Shown here in pieces: positions 21,601 through 33,600 of a stretch of DNA of 64,000 nucleotides. Positions within the stretch are counted from its first letter, which is position 1, and each line of letters opens with the position of its first letter. Source of the DNA: Lottia gigantea (lineage: Eukaryota > Mollusca > Gastropoda > Lottiidae); contig NW_008711143.1 in NCBI RefSeq assembly GCF_000327385.1, positions 1 to 64,000 of the forward strand, in the 5' to 3' direction. A program made the position numbers and the translations under genes. The notes under the pieces are model-generated. The model did not search any database and had not been told where the DNA came from. It worked only from the letters and a program-made list of their open reading frames with translations.

Positions 21601-24600
21601 ACCCCTTTTATCTATTGTCCCTCTTAATCACTTGTTATTACCCCTTTTATCTATTGTCTCTCTTAATCACTTGTTATTACCCCTTTTATCTATTGTCTCT
21701 CTTAATCACTTGTTATTACCCCTTTTATCTATTGTCTCTCTTAATCACTTGTTATTACCCCTTTTATCTATTGTCTCTCTTAATCACTTGTTATTACCCC
21801 TTTTATCTATTGTCTCTCTTAATCTCTATATTGTTTCTTGTTGGTATATATTTTGTTATGTTTTATTCTCTTGCCATTACATCTGATGATGACACGTGTA
21901 TATTGTGTTGAAACGTTATGTGCCCAACCATATTAAAGAAGTTTGTTATATTCCATAATATTGTCTTGTGTTTTTGTTATATGTGCTCCTCGCTTCTATA
22001 TCTTATATCAAAAATCAATAGTTTTATACCAGTTGTGGAACCAGTCCACTGATTCGCGGCAACTTCAATGAGATACACTCATTACACTGACCCACAACTT
22101 TGATCTGTTAGAGACTGTAGCAATAGGTGAACTCTGTCAGGCCCGCTCGTAATCTTCAATGGGTTGTTTGGTATCTGTCGATTTGTACGGACAATTTGCG
22201 GGGGAACTAGCCAAAATGTTCCTGGGTACTCATTCACACTTACTCTAGTTTAGTTAACAGCGAGTTACCGCCGCAAATGCAATTTTTGACTCCTTTTATA
22301 ATCTATAGTAATTAACTGGGATAAACCGGGGAACAAACGATTATTGCCAATGATTACCTGGTTCGTAAAATTCACTTACCGTTTCAAAACTAGTATTGAG
22401 ACATTGATTATAAGCTATTTTATTATCCCATATATACACTTAATTTCTCAATGATTCCATTATAGAAGGTGAATAATACAGTGCTTGGAATATTAGGTTG
22501 TAACATTGCAGTTAATAGATATTCGCATTCTATTTGTTTCAGTTTTTGAAAGCATTATAGATGTAATTTCCATATGTAATCCCATTTTTAAGCATGATAC
22601 TAATGTTTTATTATTGGTATTGTTTATTTGTTACGCTCAGATAAGTAGTTGATAACCTGATAAATTGCATGATTGTATACCAATAATGGTGAAAAATTCT
22701 TAAAATCTAACTAAGATTGAATCCAGCAGAGGTTTTGAAAGGAAAACTCCCTCTACTAACATATTGGAAAAAGCAAAATGTTCAATGAAACTCATAAATA
22801 TTGTTGAACACTGGACGAAGGGATTAAGTCTATTCTTTCATGAAGCTGGCACACTCTTATTAGGTAATAGAATAGGTATGTCATATAACAATTTGAACAA
22901 CTGATATCTTCTCTTACTGGTTGATCAGCTAGGCATAGAGTGGTAGACAAAAGCATCATTTTGTCTTTCACATGTTATTGGCAGATTTTCTAATGCTGAG
23001 ATTGTCTTTTGTGATATTTGATTGTTTTATATTTTATAAATATTCCCACAGTTAAGAGATCGTTAACTATATATTTTTTGACCGGATCAGATATAGTTGG
23101 CCAATTATTTTCTAAACTCACACAACTATCTCCTCCTGGATCAAACTTATGATTTTCAACTTGTCCTCTGATAGTTAGATCACTTGTCATGTTCTCAATA
23201 GATAGTTGGCAGTCTACATCACAGTAGTGTATGTTTGAATTCCCTTCAATTGGTTGGTCCAGATATAGACATATCATATCGCCCAGTCTCTTCACAGTTA
23301 TACTCCATGTTACACCATTTATGACTGGATACTCATGACTGTCATAAAAGTCAAAATCTTTAACAGATACAACTATTTCAGCATAGCCTGTAATTGGTTT
23401 GTTTGGTTGCGAAAATGAAGTTAGAACTGTTGATTGTGAGACAGCTATGTTTGCAAGAATTTTAGACGTTGCCGTTTTTGCAGGATCTGATGGTTTTGTT
23501 TCCAGCACTGGTTCATTCATGTCTCTTTCAATTTTCATTGGTTCATCCAGACCCCTATCCTTTTCTGAAGAATTTGAATGCTGGTATTTGGATTGGTCAT
23601 TGAGATTTTTGCAATCATATTCAAGTTCATCTGGATAAAGCAAACAATCAGTTTCTGAAGAGAGTGTGGATTGTTCTTGTTCATCTTTATGGTCTGTTAA
23701 CAATTCTTCAAAACCTGTCACCATCAGTGGACTCTGTATTGGTAGCAAAATGCCAATGATATCCATATCAATTTTGTTTTGGCTCTCCACAAAACTTAAA
23801 CAAGAAATATCTGGAAGTGATATTTTGGAATGGATGCTTTCTTTTGAAGACGATTTTGTATAATCTTCAAGATCTGCCATTGTTTCTATAATTTTCACTG
23901 TTTTCTGATGTTTCAGGGATTTTTCCATTTCTCTCACTTTTTGAGTCATATTGGTATTAATCATTTCAACTTCTTTACGTAACATTTTCACTTTCTGTTT
24001 GTTAATGTCTAAATTCTCTTCTATACTTTGGACAACATTGGCTCCCATATCTTTGATGATGGCACAAAGATTTTCTACATGTCTCTGTACATCCTTGATA
24101 GTGTGTGCTGCGAAATCATTCAGTTCACATAATTTATCTTCCAAAATTGTCTGAAAAATTTGAAATTCTTCTACTTTGGCTTCCATATTTTCTTTTCTTC
24201 TTATAAAATCTTCTACAATTTGGTTTGTTGACTCGTCACATTCTAAGTCAAGAAAGGTATGATTATTGTGGTTTCGTAAAATACATTTAGAACACAATGC
24301 AGTCTTACAATCTTTACAGTATGAATCTGCTTGTATTTGGGAATGATTCTTACACAATACTTTATCTGATCTCTGATTGGCAGGTTTTTCAATGTAGAAG
24401 TTTGTTGTAAAATTGGCTACTCCACCTTCAGGAATTTTACTTCTCTTATTACACAATGGACATTTAATAAAGATTCTTGATGAGTTATGATCTACTAGAT
24501 TTTCTAAACAATTGAGACAGAATGTATGATGACAATCTATGAGTTTCGGCTTAGTGAATGGACCTAAACAAACACTACATTCATAAAGATCTTGGTCCAT

Positions 24601-27600
24601 GTTCATTTTTACACCAGAATATAGAACCACCACAAATCATATAACACGTTAAGTCATGACTGTTCCAAAACTAAAATCCAACCCGAAATATTGTAGAGTT
24701 GATAGTTGTTTTAGTTTATTTTCAAGAGAATTGATTTTTATACTATGATCACAAATGTTTTTATTAAAATCAGGAGTTTACTGTCTTACTAGTGATGATT
24801 TATGGTTGTTGTATTTTTCAACCATTGTTGTTGATTCCACAAAGTTACACTCCAATCTTGTTTACTTCTGTTTTATTTAATTTTCCTTCTGTAAATGTGG
24901 TAAAATACATAAAGACTTAGTGTTCACTTTTAATTTACATGTATTTACAACAATTTAGTACTTTAAGTTCAATCTACATCCTGAATGATATAATACAGTA
25001 GCTGTATGGTCTACTTGTAGCTTATAGCCTTGACCTATACACAGTGTACTATATAGAATGGAGAGCAATTCAAGTGAAAAAATCAAATCAAATGTATTCG
25101 ATATGCATGAGCAGAAGTGTATTTTGGCAGTATTAGTTGCAATAGAAATAAACTGAAATGAATATCAACAAATGCGTCATGAAGTGATATTGTTGTGTAA
25201 ATGTGGCAGATTTATACCTTTAATGATAAATACATTTTGAAATTTTAAGTTGTAATATTAAAATAATTCTATGTGAAAAGTACATGTATTTCAAATTGTT
25301 ATAAATGTATAAATTGATCTAAAGATTTAATTATGTAAACATCATGTAGACAGTTTCATAAAAAGAACAAATATTTACAATCAAATATGACTGGATAATC
25401 CAGACAGTAAACAGCCTTTGAAAACATTTGAAATCTAAATTGTATTGAAATTAAGCCATTTATGTTGATGAAAATGTTGACTCATAACTCACACGTAATG
25501 ATAAGCTCAAGTTAAATTTTAAAAAAGTTTGAATAATATGCAAATTTTTGCTGTACCAAATAATAGAGTTGAATTTTTGCTATTCAGAATTATTTCAAAC
25601 AATTTAAACAAAAATTAACTAAAACGAAATGAAATGGAGTTTTACGTCCTACTTTTCTCCACCATATGGGGTTCTTTGAAGGAAATTTTGCCAGGACAGC
25701 AGCAATTGCATGCCCTTTTTCGAATTTCAACTGTTGAGAGATCTTTAACGAGCATAGCCTGTAGCACATGGCCTTGGTTTATTGTCCAATCCAAACGACT
25801 AGACACATTTTCCATGTTAGCCCCTCTTACCGGCATCACTGACAGGGGGAAACAGGGTTGAAAATTAGTGTTGAAACGGTTAGTGAATTTTACGAACCAG
25901 GTAATCGTTGGCAATAACTGTTTGTTACCCAGTTAATTCTGGTTAATTACTAAAGATTATAAAAGGAGTCAAAAACCACATTTGCGGCGGTAACTCGCCG
26001 TTAACTAAACTAGATTAAGTGTAGATGAGTACCCAGGAAGATGTTGGCTAGTTCCCTGCGAATTGTCGGTACAAATCAACAGATACTAAACAACCCATTG
26101 AAGCGTCTGCTTCAATATAAGCTTCAATATAAGATTACGTGCGGGCCTGACAGAATTCAGACGGACTAGCGCCATTGTCACTCATTGCTATATTCTCTAA
26201 CAGATCAAAGGTTTTTATCCCAATTGTGGTGTCAGTGTAATGAGTGTATCTCATTGAAGTCGCCGCGAATCGGTGTACTGGTTCCACAACTGGTATAAAA
26301 CTATTGTCTCAATAAATCCGTACTCATTAATATTAATAAGCTTGAAGCTGATTGACAGGCAAGAAGAAACAAACAGCCAGCCAGAGTTAATAAAAAGTAA
26401 ACTTTATAACTGTTTTATTCTAAGCAACTCGTTCCCAATAATAACAAAACTTTCTCTCTTTTTACTTCTTATAAATAAAATTGACGATAACCGATTATCT
26501 CAAATCAGACTCGGTTACCCGTGAAATACTACCCGAAATCGGTTAACTGATTAACGTTTCAACGCTATTGAAAATCCAAAAGTTTTATCTCGACTTATGT
26601 CGGAATTGAACCATGGACCTTCAGGTTAACAAGCAAGCATCTTACTCACTGAGCCACCACAGCTAAAGGCGAGGATTTCCTGGAATGTTTTTGTTGAACA
26701 TCAATTCTGATTCTGATAAATATTACAGATATCTGAAACTCAGCACTATCAACTGCTAAAGCAGACATTAAGACAACCATGTCCTTTTGATTAAGGACAA
26801 TAATTAAACTAATCATTTAATATTTACAGAACAGTGTATTAAAAGGGGGCAATTATTTCAATATACAAATGTTCCTTAAGCTGTTAGTAACATGGTAGGA
26901 AAATATCTTGTAAATTTTTTTTTACCGTAAATATCAATTTTTTTTAATTTCAGTCCTCATGGTCATTATTTTGTATCTGGTGGTCATGATAGAACAGCTA
27001 GGCTCTGGTCAACAGACCACTATCAACCTATGAGAATATTTTCTGGCCATTTATCAGATGTAGATGTAAGTAAAAACAATTCAACTCTCAAAGCACATTT
27101 GACAACTGACAACTGAAAAATAACAACTACAAAATTTCCTGGTCCATTGATAGCAGAGCTAAAGCCTACACAAAAAAAACAAACAATGTAACCTGTGTAT
27201 AACTGAAAAGCTTGCCATCATTAATGCCCCTAAGTACACTTCTTCAAACAAACGTTACGAATTTGTCTCATAGTGTAGACATGAAAATAAGTTCTACCTG
27301 TCTAACTTCAGTAAAGACACAGGCTGAAAATTAGGTCAGTTGTCTGAAGATCGCATAGCATGAAACAACATGTTTTTTTTAGGTTCTGTTTTGATATTTC
27401 TAATAATAATGATATATATTTATTTCAGTGTGTACAGTTCCATCCTAATTCTAACTATATAGCTACTGGTTCTAGTGATCGCACTGTTAGATTATGGGAT
27501 GTTCTTAGTGGTCAGTCAGTCAGAATCTTTACTGGACATAAGGTAAGATATGGAGCTTCTTTGCGATTTGCTGAAATCATACCCCTCGAGAACGAAAACT

Positions 27601-30600
27601 GTGGTACAAGCAGATGGAGGTCACACAAAATGATTAATATTCAGAGGGGAATCAATACCTATTCTGAATCAAATTTGTTTTTGTCCATATCTATTGCTGT
27701 GAAAGAGAGACCGGGGGACACGGCTCTAATTTCAAAACACCTTGTATATTTTATTACGCCCACATGGAATTATGGGCATATATTGCCGTCGCCCCTGTCC
27801 GTCTGTCCACATTTCTTGTATGCACAATAGAGGCTACAGCTTTAATTTGATCTTGATGAAACGTGGTATGCAGTTTATATTGATGAGTCAAGTTCGAATT
27901 GGTAATAATTGGATGAACGGTTTCCGAATTATTGCCCTTGGCGTAGTAAAAACGCGTTAAATTTGGCTTGTATGCTGATAAAGGCTGCAATTTTTTTCTG
28001 ATCTTGATTAAACTTAGTATGTATGTATATATTGATGTGATTTTGGTCAATTTCGAAATTATTGATAATTGGATGAATGATTTCAGTGTTATTGCCCTTG
28101 ACTTAGTAAAAACGCTTCAAATTTTTCATGTAGTCATGATATAGGGTGCAGTTTTTATCTGATCTCAATGAAACTTGGTATGGATGTATATATCGATGAG
28201 ATCTCAAGTTAAAAAATGGTAATAATTGGATGAATGGTTTTTGAGCTATGGTCCTTGAATTAATTCAATGCGTCTAATTTGGCTTGTAGGCCTGATAGAG
28301 GATACATTTTGTATTCGCTTTTTGATGAAACTTGGAAATTAGTAACAATGGGAAGATTGGTTTCACATATTAAAACTACCATTTCTGAGAGCTGGTAGTG
28401 GGCATATGTTACCTTGCCTGGCAAGCTATCTTTGTGTTCTTTATTAAATTGGTTTGTGAACAATTACACCCATAGATTTTGTGTTATTTTGGCTGGTAAA
28501 AGATTAGTCTTGAATATAATATTCATCTGATCTATTACAGGCTCCTATACATAGCTTATGTTTCTCACCAGACGGCAAATACTTAGTCTCCTCAGGTTAG
28601 TTTTTAGAGTTACTTCCAATACTTGAAGCGAAGAAACTTGAACTATTGTCAGTGTCTCTTCTGCAAAGTGAATACGGTAACCATCTTAAGGTTTGTAACA
28701 TACCGAGTTGTCATCTCAATTTAATGTTGAAATGTATATGGATGAAAATAAAAATCAGTGCAGAAATGTTATTTTTTTTCAAAGTGATATATGATTTTTC
28801 TATGTAGGTGTAGATCAGATTATTAATATGTGGGAACTAGCAACAGGAAGTTTGGTAGCTCAGATGAAAGGACATACTAACACTGTATATAGTTTGGCTT
28901 TCAGTCGAGATGGTGCTATATTATCCTCTGGTATGTATATTTTATATACATCCTTATTTTTGATTTTACTTTTAAAACACTATATACTGTTTCACTGGAC
29001 AGCAGGATTTTTGCAATGGTAACATTGCTCAGGTCATGTTTTGGCTTTCCCCCAAAATCAAATTTATAGAAATTAATTGCGTTAAATTTGAATAAAGACT
29101 CATTTTTATACGACCACATGAAATGGGGGGCGTATGTTGCCGTCAACCATGTCCGTCGGTCCGTCCGTCCACAATTGCTCGTAAACACTCTACAAGGCAC
29201 AATTCTTGACTGATTTAGATGAAACTGAGTATGGTTGTTTTTAATCACCCAAGGATGAACCCTATTGAAAATCAGAAAAATCGAAAAATATTTAGTACGG
29301 TATGAGTTATTGCCCTTGTTCTTGAAACGCTGGTAAACACTCTAGAAGGTGCAATTGATGACGGATTTTGATGAAACTTGGTGTGAGTGTTTGTTATCAC
29401 CCAAGGATGAACCCTATTTAAAATCAGAAAGATCGAAAAATAATTAGTATGCGTTAATGCCCTTGTTCTTGAAAACGCGTTCAATTTTAGCTTGTAAACA
29501 CTCTAGAAGGCACGATTCTTGATGGATTTTAACGAAACTTGGTGTGACTGTTGGTTATCACCCATGGATAAATCCTATTGAAAATCAGAGAAATCGAAAA
29601 ATATTTAGTATGAGTTATTGCCCTTGTTCTTGAAAACGTGTTCAATTTTTAGTTTGTAAACACTTTAGAAGGCACAATTCTTGACAGATTTTGACGAAAC
29701 TTGGCATGAGTGTTGGTTATCACCCATGGATAAACCCTATCGAAAATCAGAAAAATCGAAAAATAGTTAGTTTGAGTTATTGCCCTTGTTCTTGAAAACG
29801 ATTTCAAATTTTAGCTTGTAAACAGTACACTCTAGAAGGCACAATTCTTGAAGGATTTTAACGAAACTTGGCTTGAGTGTTTGTTATCACCCAAGGATAA
29901 AGCCTATTGAAAATAAGAAAAACTAGAACCGTTATAACGGTACCGAAGCAGTGCCCATTCAACCTGATACATCGATACAACGTTGCATTTTAAAGTCACA
30001 ATGGGATTTCTTACCTGAAAGAAAAGCATGTAAACGTTCAATAGTAGAAAAAGTCGTTTAAACCGTTTACAGTTCGGTAGTGAAAGGTGATAACATTCGG
30101 TAGTAAAAAGTCGAATTTTCAAATAGCTGTAAAGTTAAAAGTTCAATTCGCACAACAAAAATGAAAATATTTTTGGAAAGGTACTATAATTTGTGTTTCG
30201 GCCAAGAGGTCAACAGAGGTCAAATAAAAGAGAATATAAGCCTTAAAAGTGTTGAAAATTGCTGTTTTGGGACGTTTGTAAAAGTGAAAATATATGTCGG
30301 ACATCAAAGATAAAAGTATGAATGGACATCGTAGATCAATAACCTTTGACCCTCTAAAGACCAAGATTATGCATGTAAATGGTCAAAATATCAAAATCTT
30401 ATAAATTGTAAATCCTATTCCCTTTTTTAAAGTAAAAGGCCTAAACAAAATGTAACTCTATCAGATATTGTCCCAAATAGTGCTTTAATTTTTTGTAAAA
30501 TTTCGATGGTGAAAAATGCAAACTTTTCGAGTTATAACAATTTGAATTATTTAAGGTAAAGGTAAAAGTAACCCGGATTTGCCACGCCCACTGCAAAAAT

Positions 30601-33600
30601 TTTGTGTTGTCTGTAATAATGTGTACAATGTCAAATAATGTTCAAAATTTCAAGTGTTTACAATCATTAGATCATGAGATATTCGTAGTTAAAAGTTTTT
30701 TTAAGGCAACGGTGACTGTCGGTGGATTATAGAAACCGTTAAAATTACGCAAAGTTACTATAGAAGTCAATACAAAATTTTTAAATTCAATTTTAATCAA
30801 AATACCAAGTGTTATATAACATTTGAAAGAATAGATTGCGTGTAATAAGGACAAAAGATAAATTTTCGCTTATGTAAATTAGGTCACGTGATAGATCTTT
30901 TTTTAAGTTAAATATCGCGATTTTCAATTGGCTGTAGAACCGGAAGTTAACGGAGCACGACAAAAGTGAAAATATTATCGGATATATCTCGTAATGGGCA
31001 ACAACCTTTGTTCAGGTCAAAAGGTCAACAAAGGTTAAATAAAAGTAATATGAGCCTTTGAAGTTTCGAAAATTGCTGTTTTCGGACGTCTGTAAAACCG
31101 GAAGTATATGTTGCACATCAAAAATTAAAGTAAGAATGGTCATCTTAGATCAATGACCTTTGACCATGCAAAGGTCAAGGTCATTTAGGTTAAAATTCAA
31201 AAATGAAAATTTTTAAAATTGTTAAACCTGTTCCCTTTTTTAAAGTAAAGAACGCAAACAACTGTAATCTTATCACAAATTGTCCTAAGCAGTGATCTAC
31301 TTTCATGCAAAATTTCTAGGATGACAATTGCAAACTTTGCGAGTTATAACAATTGCAAATATTTCAGGTAAAGGTAAATGCCCACCGGATGTGCCACGCC
31401 CACTTTAAAAATTAATTCTGTGATGATGTCTACATTGTTTAATAATGTTCAAAATTTCAAGTCTTTACAATCATTAGATCATGAGATATTCGTAGTTAAA
31501 CTTTTTTTTAGGGCAACGGTGACTGTCGGTAAATTATAGACACCGTGATTTTACGCACAGTTACTATAGAAGTCAGTACAAAATTTTCAATTTTTAAAAC
31601 ACGCAATCTTGATCAAAATTTTAAGTGTGATATATCGCCAAAAAGGAGAGATCATGCACTCTAAGAATATATAAGAAATTTTGTTATATGTTAATTAGGT
31701 CACGTGACAGAGCTCTTCAAAGTTAAAAATCACGATTTTCAAATTGCTGTAGAACCGGAAGTTAACAATGCACAACAAAAGTGAAGATATTATCGGATAT
31801 ATCTCGTAAGGGGCAAAAACTTTTGTCCAGGTCAAAAGGTCAACAAATGTCAAATAAAAGTAATATGAGCCTTTGAAGTTTCGAAAATTGCTGTTTTCGG
31901 ACGTCTGCAAAACCGGAAGTATATATCGGACATCAAAGATCAAAGTAAGAATGGTCATCCTTAGTCAATGACCTTTGACCATGCAAAGGTCAAGGTCATT
32001 CATGTTAAAGATCAAAAATGAAAATTTATAAAATTGTTAAACCTATTCCCTTTTTTAAAGTAAAGAATGCAAACAACTGTAATCTTATCACAAATTGTCC
32101 TAAGCAGTGATCTATTTTCATGCAAAATTTCTAGGGTGACAATTGAAAACTATGAGAGTTATAACAATTGCAAATATTTCAGGTAAAGGCAAATGCACAC
32201 CGGATGTGCCACGCCCACTTCAAAAATTTTAATTTGTGTGTGATGATGTGTACATTGTTAAATAATGTTCAAAATTTCAAGTCTTTACAATCATAAGATC
32301 ATGAGATATTCGTAGTTAAACTTTTTTTTAGGGCAACGGTGACTGTTGGTAAATTATAGACACCGTGATTTTACGCACAGTTACTATAGAAGTCAGTACA
32401 AAATTTTCGATTTTTAAAACACGCAATTTTGATCAAAATATCAAGTGTGATGTATCACCAAAAAGGAGATTTTATGCACTCAAAGAATATATAAGAATTT
32501 TTGTCGTATGTTAATTAGGTCACGTGACAGAGGTGTTCAAAGTTAAAAATCATGATTTTCCAATGGCTGTAGAATCGGAAGTTAACGATGCACAACAAAA
32601 GTGAGGATATCATCGGATATATCTCGTATGGGGCAACAACTTTTGTTCAGGTCACAAGGTCACCAAAGGTCAAAGTCACTAGATATGAGCCTTAATATTT
32701 TTGACAATTACTGAAAACATAAAACCGGAAATAAAAAAAATACAAATCCAAAATTCAAAAATTGGCTTCCTAAGTTTTGTTAGCAATCGATTGCAGATTC
32801 TTTAGACACCAAAATCACACAAATCAGATTTACCCCTGAAGCTTAATATCGATTTTTACAAAAATTGGTCACATCAAGATGGCTTCTAACACATTACTTC
32901 CGGTTCAAATTTTTTCATTCCAAAATTGTTATAGGGACAATTTTAACTAATTTCAAAAAGAATTTTTCAAATACCTACAAAATTCCGGAAATTGAAATTT
33001 CAAGTTTAGAGGTGAATGACATCAAAACCGGAAGTGATATCGAAATTTTGAAAATAGATTTTTGTCAGGAATCAAAATGCTTATCTACTATTAAATTTTT
33101 AGACCGATTGAAATAAAATTGTAGATGTTGAAAAAAACGCTAAAATTAAAACAAAAAAAGTCAGCGACAAAAGTCAAAATCTGAAATTTTATAAAGTGCT
33201 ATCTTTTAGTCATTGGTTTAAAGTAATGAACAAAACAAAATTACGGTCAAAATACATTCAGAATTAGAGCAGTAATTCGAAATACGTAATGAATGGTTAA
33301 CGTCATATGTCATTTCCGGTTGGAAGAAAATGCGTCATTTTACATTTAAACAGTAGCGACACGCAATTATAAGAAATAATAATGTCAGACAATGTGTGAC
33401 ATGTGCAGTTTTGGCTGGGGAGCGTGACCAGAAGTAGACAAAAAAAAAAACAAAAAAAAATAGTCATTTGCAAAACAATGCAGTGCGTTCGAAGAACGCA
33501 TAGCAATCAAAAAATATTTAGTATGAGTCATTGCCCTTGTTCTTGAAAACTCGTTCAATTTGTAGCAAGTAAAAGCTCTAGAAGGCATGATTCTTGACGG

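Larger units (their letters stand above)
20740..22015 (+). mobile_element. Penelope-like element 3' fragment (TAF5 intron 13)
   Basis: At 20740-20940 plus-strand codons match the end of a GIY-YIG endonuclease module (SEHLIKFPNHKI in part, then RIREALAIQRPTVTM). After a minisatellite the element ends with a tail containing TCTGATGATGACACGTGTA and GTGTTGAAACGTTATGTG, of a type often seen at 3' ends of Penelope-like and related retroelements. A C-run and an assembly gap lie in the middle. The element is broken and lacks its reverse transcriptase here. It appears to have landed in the hAT-like copy at 22016-22392. Confidence 0.5.

Noticed and set aside
21133-21911. Overlapping open frames of 110-235 codons on the plus strand
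   Set aside because: They are translations of the 39-bp minisatellite, open only because 39 is a multiple of 3. The repeated peptides carry no domain.
21880-21930. Hammerhead ribozyme (CTGATGA ... GAAAC) at the Penelope-like end
   Set aside because: The core words are present, but the sequence between them (about 20 bases) gives only a weak, badly spaced stem, and no matching cleavage-site helix was found.
22016-26305. A 4.3-kb transposon carrying the TRIM-like gene between inverted repeats
   Set aside because: The right-hand copy has its own two termini and 8-bp duplication, so the two inverted copies are independent insertions of one small element, not the ends of one large one.
26590-26661. 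tRNA gene on the minus strand
   Set aside because: A- and B-box-like sequences are there, but they continue into the SINE body found elsewhere in the window, and no full cloverleaf was recognised.
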